Assembly (NCBI RefSeq): GCF_029577735.1
Contig: NZ_JARQTO010000002.1
Location: 1-64,000 of the forward strand
Source of the DNA: Exercitatus varius
GTDB taxonomy: Bacteria > Pseudomonadota > Gammaproteobacteria > Enterobacterales > Pasteurellaceae
Length of the DNA: 64,000 nucleotides
Direction: 5' to 3'
Part shown: positions 1-6,965 of the stretch, in pieces
How the letters are laid out: each line of letters begins with the position of its first letter
Numbering within the stretch: the stretch's first letter is position 1
Notes under the pieces: generated by a model
What the model was told of the DNA's origin: nothing
What the model saw: only the letters and a program-made list of their open reading frames with translations
Database searches by the model: none
Position numbers and translations under genes: made by a program

Positions 1-13
1 CACCGCCAGGTTT

Positions 14-68
14 TATTTTTTAAGTTCACTGAGTAACCGACTAATGTCATAAGTGAATTTAAAAAATA
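14..68 (+). other. 23S-5S spacer stem-loop (rRNA precursor processing stem)
   Basis: A 17-bp stem with one G-U pair is formed by 14-30 and 52-68, with a 21-nt loop, just before the 5S rRNA. Its position in the rRNA transcript suggests a precursor processing stem; that role is inferred. The 23S rRNA itself lies outside the window. Confidence 0.5.
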
Positions 69-77
69 AAAATTTTT

Positions 78-188
78 TGGCAGTAATAGTGCAATAGTTC
101 CACCTGATCCCATGCCGAACTCAGAAGTGAAATGTTGTAACGCCGATGGTAGTGTGGGAGCTTCCCATGTGAGAGTAGGTCACTGCCA
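78..188 (+). rRNA. rrf: 5S ribosomal RNA
   Basis: The segment contains the conserved gammaproteobacterial 5S core CATGCCGAACTCAGAAGTGA and the distal GATGGTAGTGTGGGAG block. Its ends, TGGCAGT and ACTGCCA, pair to close helix I. It is followed directly by tRNA-Asp and tRNA-Trp, so this is the distal end of an rrn operon transcribed on the plus strand. Exact ends are set from the terminal helix and may be off by a few bases. Confidence 0.95.
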
Positions 189-202
189 ATTACCATTTTA
201 GC

Positions 203-279
203 GGAGTGGTAGTTCAGCTGGTTAGAATACCTGCCTGTCACGCAGGGGGTCGCGGGTTCGAGTCCCGTCCATTCCGCCA
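203..279 (+). tRNA. tRNA-Asp (anticodon GTC)
   Basis: A 77-nt cloverleaf with acceptor stem GGAGTGG/CCATTCC, anticodon GTC at 237-239, a T-loop GTTCGAGTC and an encoded CCA end. It sits 14 bp after the 5S gene and is probably co-transcribed with the rrn operon, as is tRNA-Asp of E. coli rrnC. Confidence 0.98.
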
Positions 280-297
280 ATTTATTTTCATACCAAT

Positions 298-373
298 AGG
301 GGCGTAGTTCAATTGGTAGAGCACCGGTCTCCAAAACCGGGTGTTGGGAGTTCGAGCCTCTCCGCCCCTGCCA
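298..373 (+). tRNA. tRNA-Trp (anticodon CCA)
   Basis: A 76-nt cloverleaf with acceptor stem AGGGGCG/CGCCCCT, anticodon CCA at 331-333 and an encoded CCA terminus. It nearly matches E. coli tRNA-Trp and follows tRNA-Asp by 18 bp, the same 5S-Asp-Trp order as at the end of E. coli rrnC. Confidence 0.98.
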
Positions 374-413
374 TATTATTCTCATTTCTTACGGCTTCCA
401 TTGGGATTTATTT

Positions 414-442
414 TTGTGTCGTCAATGTAGATACTTTATACT
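414..442 (+). promoter_or_regulatory. probable sigma-70 promoter for the GNAT gene
   Basis: TTGTGT at 414-419 and TATACT at 437-442 are separated by 17 bp, about 40 bp before the GNAT start codon. The -35 box is weak and the -10 box matches consensus at five of six positions. Confidence 0.45.
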
Positions 443-481
443 ATAAACCAATCTTATATTGCTCGTCTGTGTATTTCAGCT

Positions 482-907
482 ATGTCTTTTATTATTCATC
501 CGATGTTTCCTCATCATTTTGATGAGGTTTATGCACTCTGGCAGTCAATGGAAGGGGTTGAACTGAATCCGTCAGATGATACTCCTCAGGCGATTGCCGA
601 ATTCCTTAGTTTTAATCCCGGTTTAAATTACATTGCCTCTCGCGAAAATAAAATCGTAGGCGTGGTTATGTGCGGTTTTGACGGCCGCCGGGCAACCGTT
701 TATCATTTAGCGGTAAATCCGCTTTATCGGCGAAAAGGGATTGCTTCCGCATTAATGTCAGTTTTGGAGAAAGCGTTGCAAGAAAAAGGCGTTACAAAAG
801 GCCGTTTATTGGCGTTTAAGACTAATGAGGACGCCACTTTGTTCTGGCAAAAAGAGGGTTGGCGCTTACAGCCTCAGCTGAATTATTTTTCAAAGAATTT
901 TAGCTAA
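482..907 (+). CDS. GNAT-family N-acetyltransferase (YpeA-like)
   Basis: The 141-residue protein has the length and order of a single-domain GCN5-related acetyltransferase, which transfers acetyl from acetyl-CoA to an amine. The strand VYHLAVNP (residues 73-80) leads into the acetyl-CoA pyrophosphate loop RRKGIA (83-88), and the C-terminal motif FWQKEGW (121-127) is typical of the family. The substrate cannot be told from sequence; the overall look is closest to YpeA-type proteins. It stands alone between the rrn operon and hflD, with a plausible promoter at 414-442. No clear Shine-Dalgarno sequence precedes the ATG, so the start is probable rather than certain. Confidence 0.85.
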   Translation: MSFIIHPMFPHHFDEVYALWQSMEGVELNPSDDTPQAIAEFLSFNPGLNYIASRENKIVGVVMCGFDGRRATVYHLAVNPLYRRKGIASALMSVLEKALQEKGVTKGRLLAFKTNEDATLFWQKEGWRLQPQLNYFSKNFS

Positions 908-951
908 AAATGTGCTATATTTGACCGCACTTTTTCAATATTTTGAATTTT

Positions 952-1566
952 ATGGCATCTGATTATTTCGATATTGCTATTGCATTAGCCGGTGTTTGTC
1001 AGGCGGCGAAGTTAGTCCAACAATTTGCCCATAGCGGCGAAGCGGATCTTAACGCGCTAGAAACCAGCCTTTACTCTTTATTGCAGACTGAACCGGATAA
1101 TATTACGGCGGTGTATCGCGGTTCCTTGGCGAATATTAAGTTAGGGTTGAAAACGCTGATTGAGCAATTAAATGCCATGGATAACGAATTGGCGCGTTAT
1201 TGGTTAAGTATTTTAGCTTTATCCGGTAAACTGACAAAATCCCCGAAAGCTAAAAATGCGTTGGCCGATCGTATTCGATATCTACCGACACAACTTGAAC
1301 ATTACGGTTTGTGCAGCGAAACGATGTTTGAAAAAATGGCATCAATCTATACTGATATCATCAGTCCGCTCGGTAAGAAAATTCATGTCGTCGGTTCACC
1401 TCTTTATTTGCAGCAACCCGCTATGCATCACCGTATTCGGGCCTGCCTGTTGGCCGGAATTCGTTCGGCGGTATTATGGCAGCAGCTCGGCGGCACCAAA
1501 TGGCAAATTCTTTTCTCCCGTCGCAAGATTCTAAAAGCGGCAAAACAAATTTACCAAACAATCTAA
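952..1566 (+). CDS. hflD: High-frequency lysogenization protein HflD
   Basis: A 204-residue protein with the HflD pattern: N-terminal YFDIAIALAGVCQAAKLVQQ and C-terminal SPLGKKIHVVGSP and IRSAVLWQQLGG. In E. coli HflD is a peripheral inner-membrane protein that binds phage lambda CII and affects lysogenization; its role here is unknown. I chose the ATG at 952 (protein MASDYFD) because it aligns with the E. coli start; an in-frame TTG lies at 943. The stop is 13 bp before purB, and hflD-purB is a conserved pair in gammaproteobacteria, so the two are probably one operon. An uptake sequence sits just upstream at 924-932. Confidence 0.93.
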   Translation: MASDYFDIAIALAGVCQAAKLVQQFAHSGEADLNALETSLYSLLQTEPDNITAVYRGSLANIKLGLKTLIEQLNAMDNELARYWLSILALSGKLTKSPKAKNALADRIRYLPTQLEHYGLCSETMFEKMASIYTDIISPLGKKIHVVGSPLYLQQPAMHHRIRACLLAGIRSAVLWQQLGGTKWQILFSRRKILKAAKQIYQTI

Positions 1567-1579
1567 TGGAGCAAACTCT

Positions 1580-2947
1580 ATGCAACTCAATGCGTTAACA
1601 GCACTTTCCCCCATTGACGGACGTTATCAAGATAAAGTGACGGCACTTCGCACTATTTTTAGCGAATTCGGCTTATTAAAATTTCGCGTAACCGTTGAGG
1701 TTCGTTGGCTGCAAAAATTGGCGGCAACCGCAGAAATCCGGGAAGTTAAAGCTTTGTCCAAAGACGCAAACGATTACCTTGATAATATTGTGGCGAATTT
1801 TAATCTTGCGGATGCGGAACGTATTAAGGAAATTGAACGTACCACCAACCACGATGTGAAAGCGGTAGAATATTTTTTGAAGGAAAAATCCACCGCACTT
1901 CCCGAATTAGCGGCGGTTTCCGAATTTATCCACTTCGCGTGCACATCGGAAGACATCAATAACCTTTCTCACGCCTTGATGTTAAAAACCGCACGTGAAG
2001 AAGTTATCCTGCCTGAATGGCAAAAATTGATTGATGAAATCACCCGTCTTGCCCACGAATACAAAAATATTCCGTTACTGTCGCGTACTCACGGTCAGCC
2101 GGCTTCGCCTTCAACCGTCGGAAAAGAAATGGCGAATGTGGTTTATCGTTTACGCCGTCAATTCAAACAATTGGAAAACATTGAAGTTCTGGGCAAAATC
2201 AACGGCGCCGTAGGAAATTACAATGCCCATTTAAGCGCGTATCCGGAACTTAACTGGCATCAGTTCAGTGAAGAATTTGTGACTTCGTTGGGGATTAGCT
2301 GGAATCCGTACACCACCCAGATTGAACCGCACGATTATATCGCAGAGTTTTTCGATTGCGTGGTGCGTTTCAATACGATTATCATCGATTTTGATCGCGA
2401 TCTTTGGGGTTATATCGCATTAAATCATTTCAAACAGCGTACCGTTGCCGGTGAAATCGGTTCTTCCACCATGCCGCACAAGGTTAACCCGATTGATTTT
2501 GAGAATTCGGAAGGAAATCTTGGCCTGGCAAATGCGGTGATGACGCATTTAGGTCAGAAATTGCCGGTTTCCCGCTGGCAGCGTGATTTAACCGATTCAA
2601 CCGTATTGCGTAATTTGGGCGTCGGCGTGGGTTATTGTCTGATCGCTTATGCGGCGACGCGTAAAGGAATCAGCAAGCTCGAAGTTAATGAACAACATTT
2701 GCGGGACGAATTAAATCAAAACTGGGAAGTTCTGGCGGAACCGATTCAAACGGTTATGCGTCGTTACGGAATTGAAAAACCGTATGAAAAACTCAAAGAG
2801 TTAACCCGCGGTAAGCGCGTAGATGAAAAAGCGATGCGCGAATTCGTCGAAAAACTGGATATTCCGCCGGAAGAAAAAGCCCGTTTGCAGGCGTTAACGC
2901 CGGCGACTTATATCGGCGCAGCGATCCGGTTAGTGGAAAAACTTTAA
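1580..2947 (+). CDS. purB: Adenylosuccinate lyase
   Basis: The 455-residue enzyme acts twice in purine synthesis: it splits SAICAR to AICAR plus fumarate, and adenylosuccinate to AMP plus fumarate. The length matches E. coli PurB (456). The fumarase/aspartase-superfamily signature GSSTMPHKVNP lies near residues 293-304 and holds the catalytic serine loop, and the catalytic histidine is in RTHGQPASP near residue 171. A Shine-Dalgarno sequence (GGAG) precedes the ATG. It follows hflD in a likely two-gene operon and is closed by a USS hairpin terminator at 2959-2989. An uptake sequence lies inside the gene at 1892-1900. Confidence 0.98.
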   Translation: MQLNALTALSPIDGRYQDKVTALRTIFSEFGLLKFRVTVEVRWLQKLAATAEIREVKALSKDANDYLDNIVANFNLADAERIKEIERTTNHDVKAVEYFLKEKSTALPELAAVSEFIHFACTSEDINNLSHALMLKTAREEVILPEWQKLIDEITRLAHEYKNIPLLSRTHGQPASPSTVGKEMANVVYRLRRQFKQLENIEVLGKINGAVGNYNAHLSAYPELNWHQFSEEFVTSLGISWNPYTTQIEPHDYIAEFFDCVVRFNTIIIDFDRDLWGYIALNHFKQRTVAGEIGSSTMPHKVNPIDFENSEGNLGLANAVMTHLGQKLPVSRWQRDLTDSTVLRNLGVGVGYCLIAYAATRKGISKLEVNEQHLRDELNQNWEVLAEPIQTVMRRYGIEKPYEKLKELTRGKRVDEKAMREFVEKLDIPPEEKARLQALTPATYIGAAIRLVEKL

Positions 2948-2955
2948 TCGGTATA

Positions 2956-2989
2956 AACAAAAGTGCGGTCAAATTTGACCGCATTTTTT
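2956..2989 (+). terminator. Rho-independent terminator of purB; left 34-bp direct repeat
   Basis: An uptake sequence is followed by its near-complement, giving the stem AAGTGCGGTCAAATTTGACC with a T run. The 34 bases 2956-2989 recur exactly at 3690-3723, on the other side of the lipoprotein/XRE module. Confidence 0.85.
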
Positions 2990-3022
2990 ATTAGGACAAA
3001 GCTATTCCGACATCATTATGCG

Positions 3023-3328
3023 TTAGAAACACTGGTATTGCACCGTGATTAAATAGCTAAGACATTTATGCCCTCTTACTTGATTGCATTTACTTGTATG
3101 ACCCGAAAATCTTTCGGCGTTTTGATAGCCCCACTGTCTGCATCTTTTTTGCGCTAAACGTAGCCCTTGGTTTGGATTCGGACTGCTCCTTTCGTAGTAT
3201 CGTTGTTCGTAAGAAAGGTTAATTACGCCGTCGGCTTTACTGCCGCCTGTCGCTACATAACGTTTTTGTTCGGATGCGCAAGCCGTCAGCAAACCGACAA
3301 TACAAGCCGCCATTAATAATTTTTTCAT
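3023..3328 (-). CDS. YecR-like small lipoprotein
   Basis: A 101-residue secreted lipoprotein. The signal peptide MKKLLMAACIVGLLTAC ends in a clear lipobox LTAC (Cys17). The mature part has GGSKADGVINLSYE, four cysteines and a terminal QYQC, a layout that resembles the YecR lipoprotein family; that family's function is not known. A strong Shine-Dalgarno sequence (AAGGAG) precedes the ATG. It diverges from the XRE regulator gene, and the 48-bp gap before the regulator's promoter contains part of an operator palindrome, so the regulator may control both genes. There are no flagellar genes in the window, although enterobacterial yecR is part of the flagellar regulon. The family call is from memory of its pattern. 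Confidence 0.7.
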   Translation of the reverse strand: MKKLLMAACIVGLLTACASEQKRYVATGGSKADGVINLSYEQRYYERSSPNPNQGLRLAQKRCRQWGYQNAERFSGHTSKCNQVRGHKCLSYLITVQYQCF

Positions 3329-3365
3329 TTTTTACTCCTTAGGTTTTATTGCGTAATCATTTAAT

Positions 3366-3394
3366 TTGTACCTGAAATGGGTACATTTTATATT
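3366..3394 (+). promoter_or_regulatory. Promoter of the XRE regulator gene
   Basis: TTGTAC at 3366-3371 and TATATT at 3389-3394 are spaced by 17 bp. Transcription would start near 3401, downstream of the ATG at 3377, which favours the ATG at 3413 as the true start. The first operator palindrome covers the -35 box and most of the spacer. Confidence 0.6.
3368..3384. promoter_or_regulatory. Operator palindrome O1
   Basis: GTACCTGAAATGGGTAC is a 17-bp inverted repeat with arms GTACC/GGTAC. It overlaps the predicted -35 region. A second palindrome of the same form lies 27 bp downstream, which is the usual arrangement for an autorepressing XRE protein. Confidence 0.65.
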
Positions 3395-3411
3395 GCACCT
3401 AAAATCGGTGC
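3395..3411. promoter_or_regulatory. Operator palindrome O2
   Basis: GCACCTAAAATCGGTGC is a 17-bp inverted repeat with arms GCACC/GGTGC. It directly follows the -10 box and covers the expected transcription start, ending 1 bp before the ATG at 3413. With O1 it gives a shared form G-Y-ACC-N7-GGT-R-C. Confidence 0.65.
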
Positions 3412-3412
3412 A

Positions 3413-3661
3413 ATGGGAAATATAAGATTATCAATACATTCTTTTGAGCACAGCTGGTTGAGAGATTTTCTGCTTAAAAGAAGAAAGGAATTAGGTTTAT
3501 CACAACGCGCATTAGGTATGAAAATGGGCGTTGTGCATTCCTTTATCGGAAAAGTGGAAACCGGCGATAGAAGACTTGATATTTTTGAATTTATAACTTA
3601 TTGTCGCGCCTTGGAATTGGATCCCGGCGAAGTGATACGAGAGATTCAGGAACTGAAATAA
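3413..3661 (+). CDS. XRE-family helix-turn-helix transcriptional regulator
   Basis: An 82-residue single-domain DNA-binding protein. The core RKELGLSQRALGMKMGVVHSFI followed by KVETGDRRLD is the classic Cro/CI-type helix-turn-helix. No toxin, kinase or sensor domain is attached. I start it at ATG 3413, because a start at 3377 would lie upstream of the predicted transcription start and its extra residues would be encoded by the operators. Two palindromes overlap its promoter, so autorepression is likely. It diverges from the lipoprotein gene, and both lie between 34-bp repeats. It resembles phage-type or island-type regulators; its targets beyond this locus are unknown. Confidence 0.82.
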   Translation: MGNIRLSIHSFEHSWLRDFLLKRRKELGLSQRALGMKMGVVHSFIGKVETGDRRLDIFEFITYCRALELDPGEVIREIQELK

Positions 3662-3689
3662 TCAGCGTATGAATTCTTTGCAACGAAGC

Positions 3690-3724
3690 AACAAAAGTGC
3701 GGTCAAATTTGACCGCATTTTTTT
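3690..3724. terminator. Bidirectional USS terminator; right 34-bp direct repeat
   Basis: The same USS stem as at 2956-2989 with seven T residues. It lies between the XRE gene (plus) and the end of srmB (minus) and can serve the XRE gene directly. Confidence 0.8.
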
Positions 3725-5046
3725 CAGTGATTTTGGGCATTTGTCGGTTTGCGTCGTTTGCCGATATTTTTGGTATCTTTATGACGCAATTTGACTTTTT
3801 TCTTCTGCTCCGTTTTTTTCTTTTCGGCCAGTTTTTGTTTTTTACGCGCTTTCGCTTCTTTTGACACGGTTTTTGTCTCGCCGTTTTTCGGCGGGTTGGT
3901 TCGCGGTTCCAAGCCTTCGATTATCCGCGGTTTAAGTAATTCTTCCGTATAACGTTTGATTTTGCCTAGTAAAGGGTAATCATGTCCTTCTACGAAAGAC
4001 ACCGCCGTGCCTTTTTTGCCGGCGCGTGCGGTCCGTCCGATTCGATGCAGATAGGTGTCGGCGCTGTAAGGCAAATCGAAATTCATGACATGACTGACAT
4101 CGTCAATATCGATTCCGCGGGCGGCCACATCCGTCGCCACCAATAACGTCACCGTGCCGTTTTTGAGTTTGTTGATAGCCTGATTACGCTGAGTTTGTGC
4201 CATTTCGCCTTCCAGATAGGCGGAACGGATTCCGCGTTTGCGCAACGTTTCCGATAATTCCCGCACATCCTTCCGACGACGTACGAAAAGAATGCCTTTT
4301 GTAACTTTTTCCTGCTCGATAAAACGGGCGACCAGCTTGATTTTATGTTCGACGCTGTCGGCGTGATAATACCATTGGTTAATTTTTTTTCTTTCGCGAC
4401 GGCTGGGTTCCGCGTCAATTTTGACGGGGTTATCCAGAATTCGTTCCGCAAAATCCCGGAGCGGTTCGCCTTCCAGCGTGGCGGAAAATAATAAGGTTTG
4501 TTTGCGCCAACGGGTTTCCGCCGCGATTTTTTCGGCATCTTGCCCGAATCCCATTTGTAGCATTCTGTCCGCTTCGTCGAAAATCAACATTTCAACGGAA
4601 CGGCAATCGAAATTTTCTTCGTTAATGTACTGCAGTAGACGTCCGGGGGTGGCGACCACCAGATCCTGGTTCTTATTGAAGATTTCGCCGTGATTCTGAT
4701 ATGCCACGCCGCCGGTGATGGTCGCGATGCTGAGTTTGGTGAACTGCGCCAATTCTTTCGCCTGTTCGGCGACCTGCATGGCTAATTCGCGGGTGGGCGT
4801 TAACACCAAGATGCGCGGAGCGCCGGGTTTTCTGCGCGGATAATCTAATAAATGCTGAATGGCGGGCAGCAAAAACGCCGCGGTTTTACCGGTGCCCGTC
4901 GGCGCGGAGCCTAAAATATCCCGTTCTTCCATCGCGGCGGGAAGGGTTTCCTGCTGAATGGCCGTCGGGCGGTTGTAGCCTTTTTTAGCTAACGCTTTAA
5001 GCAGTTCGGGAGCAAGATCGAAATCATCAAAAGTCGGTTGTGACAT
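3724..5046 (-). CDS. srmB: DEAD-box ATP-dependent RNA helicase SrmB
   Basis: A 440-residue RNA helicase that in E. coli helps early assembly of the 50S ribosomal subunit. The motifs are in order: Q motif (residues 5-35), Walker A APTGTGKT (48-55), PTREL near 84-88, DEAD (157-160), SAT (188-190) and HRIGRTARAG in the second RecA domain. The Lys/Arg-rich tail ends in KKVKLRHKDTKNIGKRRKP, nearly the same as E. coli SrmB, which separates it from DeaD at 58579. An uptake-sequence hairpin lies upstream at 5085-5118. In E. coli srmB is beside trmN6 (yfiC); here they are about 8 kb apart. Confidence 0.97.
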   Translation of the reverse strand: MSQPTFDDFDLAPELLKALAKKGYNRPTAIQQETLPAAMEERDILGSAPTGTGKTAAFLLPAIQHLLDYPRRKPGAPRILVLTPTRELAMQVAEQAKELAQFTKLSIATITGGVAYQNHGEIFNKNQDLVVATPGRLLQYINEENFDCRSVEMLIFDEADRMLQMGFGQDAEKIAAETRWRKQTLLFSATLEGEPLRDFAERILDNPVKIDAEPSRRERKKINQWYYHADSVEHKIKLVARFIEQEKVTKGILFVRRRKDVRELSETLRKRGIRSAYLEGEMAQTQRNQAINKLKNGTVTLLVATDVAARGIDIDDVSHVMNFDLPYSADTYLHRIGRTARAGKKGTAVSFVEGHDYPLLGKIKRYTEELLKPRIIEGLEPRTNPPKNGETKTVSKEAKARKKQKLAEKKKTEQKKKVKLRHKDTKNIGKRRKPTNAQNH

Positions 5047-5084
5047 AAAGTTCTCTAGTATTGTTATAAAAATCGGGCAAAATT

Positions 5085-5118
5085 ATACCGCACTTTCCGG
5101 CATAAAGGGGAAAGTGCG
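5085..5118 (-). terminator. USS hairpin between yidE and srmB
   Basis: Two uptake sequences in inverted orientation give ten-base arms ACCGCACTTT/AAAGTGCGGT separated by 14 bp. On the minus strand it follows the yidE stop and probably ends that transcript, though no long T run follows. TATAAT directly abuts the far arm and could be the srmB -10 box. Confidence 0.5.
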
Positions 5119-5138
5119 GTCGATTTTACGGGAGTTTT

Positions 5139-6797
5139 TTATACGGCGGACCAGAGCAGAATGGCAAGTAATTGCGGAGAGACGATGCGCAAGAACATGA
5201 CGAGTGGATAAACCGTTGCGTAAGCCAAGGCGGAGGCGCCGCAATTTTCTTTTAACGAATTCGCGAAGGCTAACGCCGGCGGATCGGTCATTGAACCCGC
5301 GATTAATCCGCAAATGCTGAGGTAATTGAGGTTGCCGTAAATCCGTGCGATAACGCCGACTATCAATAACGGCACAAAGGTGATGAAAATGCCGTAGAAC
5401 ATCCATTCCAGACCGTTCCCGTTGACCAGCGTATGAATGAAATTGCCGCCGGATTTAAAGCCCACCACGGACAGGAATAATACGATACCGATTTCCCGTA
5501 AGGCGAGGTTGGCGCTTGGCGGCATAAACCAGTAAAGTTTGCCGATAGTACCGATTCGCGCCAGAATTAAGGCGACGACAAGCGGTCCGCCCGCCAGCCC
5601 GAGTTTTAACGGAACGGGAATGCCCGGGATGCTGAAGGGAATGGAACCCAGTAATACGCCCAATCCTATACCGATAAAGACCGGTAGCATTTGAACCTGA
5701 TTAAGTTTTGATTGAGCGTTACCGAACATTTCGATCACTTTATCCATTACGTCGACGCCGCCTATAATGTGTAACACGTCACCGAATTGTAAAGTGGTGT
5801 TGGCGGTTGGAATCAATTCCACACCGGCTCGGTTGAGGCGGGAGATCATCACGCCGTATTGTTGGTGAAAGGCTAAAGTGCGGATTTTTTTGCCCAGGAT
5901 TTTTTCATTGGTGACCACGACGCGTTCGGTGCGTAGATTACCTCGCATGGCGGAAGCTTCCACTTCTATGGATTCGCCGAGAATTAACTCCATTTCACGC
6001 AACGTTTTCGGATCGCCCAGAAAATGCAGGATATCGCCGATTTGTAGCTGAGTATCCGCCTGCGGCACGAAAATGTCCTGATCACGCTTTAATCGGGTAC
6101 ACACAATACCGTGTTTTTCAAAACCGGGAATATCCCGTAAATTTAAACCTGAAAAATTGGCGTTGGTGATGCGGATATTGGCTTTTTGAATGGTTTCTTT
6201 ATCCTTGCCCGTTTCGCGGTCGAAATTTTCCGCTTCTTTATCGATATTAACTTTGAAAAATAAACGGATCAGCCACATGGTTAACAGGATACCGCAAATC
6301 CCGAACGGATAGGCCATGGCGTAGGACATCCCCATGGTTTCGGTGATGTCATGCATGCCTAATTCATTCAGAATTTGTTGTCCGGCACCTAATGAAGGTG
6401 TGTTAGTAACCGCTCCGGAATAGATCCCTAAAATAGCATCGAGCGGTATATCGGTAGCTTGATGAATGATGATCACCAATAATGCGCCCAGGCAGACGAT
6501 TAACGCGCCTAACGCATTTAATTTTAACCCGCTCTCACGCAAAGAGGCGAAGAAACCCGGCCCCACCTGAATCCCGATGGTATAAACGAACAGAATTAAA
6601 CCGAATTCCTGAACGAAATGAAGCGTATGTTCGTCTAACCGCAGACCGTATTGAGCGGCAAAATGGGAGATAATAATTCCCCCGAACAGCACGCCGCCGA
6701 TGCCTAATCCCACACCTCTGATTTTCCAATGACCAATCCATAGCCCCAGCACCGCCACCAGCGACAGCACGGAGATGGTTACCGCAATATCGGACAT
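5139..6797 (-). CDS. yidE: YidE/AspT-family putative transporter
   Basis: A 552-residue inner-membrane protein closely resembling E. coli YidE. Five or six hydrophobic helices at the N-terminus include the repeat-like signature EFGLILFVYTIGIQVGPGFF (residues about 64-83). Two regulatory RCK_C (TrkA_C) domains fill roughly residues 190-370, and a second transmembrane block with EIGIVLFLSVVGFKSGG follows. The family includes the aspartate:alanine exchanger AspT, but no substrate is established for YidE itself. The start MSDIAVTISVLSLVAV matches E. coli. A Shine-Dalgarno sequence (GAGG) lies just upstream. It diverges from the YddA-type gene. Confidence 0.92.
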   Translation of the reverse strand: MSDIAVTISVLSLVAVLGLWIGHWKIRGVGLGIGGVLFGGIIISHFAAQYGLRLDEHTLHFVQEFGLILFVYTIGIQVGPGFFASLRESGLKLNALGALIVCLGALLVIIIHQATDIPLDAILGIYSGAVTNTPSLGAGQQILNELGMHDITETMGMSYAMAYPFGICGILLTMWLIRLFFKVNIDKEAENFDRETGKDKETIQKANIRITNANFSGLNLRDIPGFEKHGIVCTRLKRDQDIFVPQADTQLQIGDILHFLGDPKTLREMELILGESIEVEASAMRGNLRTERVVVTNEKILGKKIRTLAFHQQYGVMISRLNRAGVELIPTANTTLQFGDVLHIIGGVDVMDKVIEMFGNAQSKLNQVQMLPVFIGIGLGVLLGSIPFSIPGIPVPLKLGLAGGPLVVALILARIGTIGKLYWFMPPSANLALREIGIVLFLSVVGFKSGGNFIHTLVNGNGLEWMFYGIFITFVPLLIVGVIARIYGNLNYLSICGLIAGSMTDPPALAFANSLKENCGASALAYATVYPLVMFLRIVSPQLLAILLWSAV

Positions 6798-6880
6798 GAA
6801 GCCCTCCTCAAGTTTGATAAAATTAACTAGTTGTGATTATAGCGATGTTCGAATACGAAATAATGATTAATGTCAAAAAG

Positions 6881-6896
6881 TGTAGGGTTCATCACA
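6881..6896. promoter_or_regulatory. Possible CRP site (imperfect)
   Basis: TGTAG-N6-TCACA has one perfect half-site (TCACATTT) and one degenerate half. It lies between the divergent yidE and YddA-type genes. It is weak evidence alone; crp is in this window and the consensus is TGTGA-N6-TCACA. Confidence 0.3.
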
Positions 6897-6965
6897 TTTT
6901 TCTTGCACTCCATTGTATTTTGCTCAACAATAACGGTCATTTTTTAGCGGAAATAAAGAGAACTC

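Noticed and set aside
3023..3661. Toxin-antitoxin pair (XRE antitoxin plus small protein)
   Set aside because: The partner is a secreted lipoprotein transcribed divergently, not a toxin in an operon with the regulator.
2956..3723. Insertion sequence or transposon flanked by 34-bp repeats
   Set aside because: No transposase, no terminal inverted repeats beyond the USS hairpin and no target duplication; the repeats are direct and serve as terminators.
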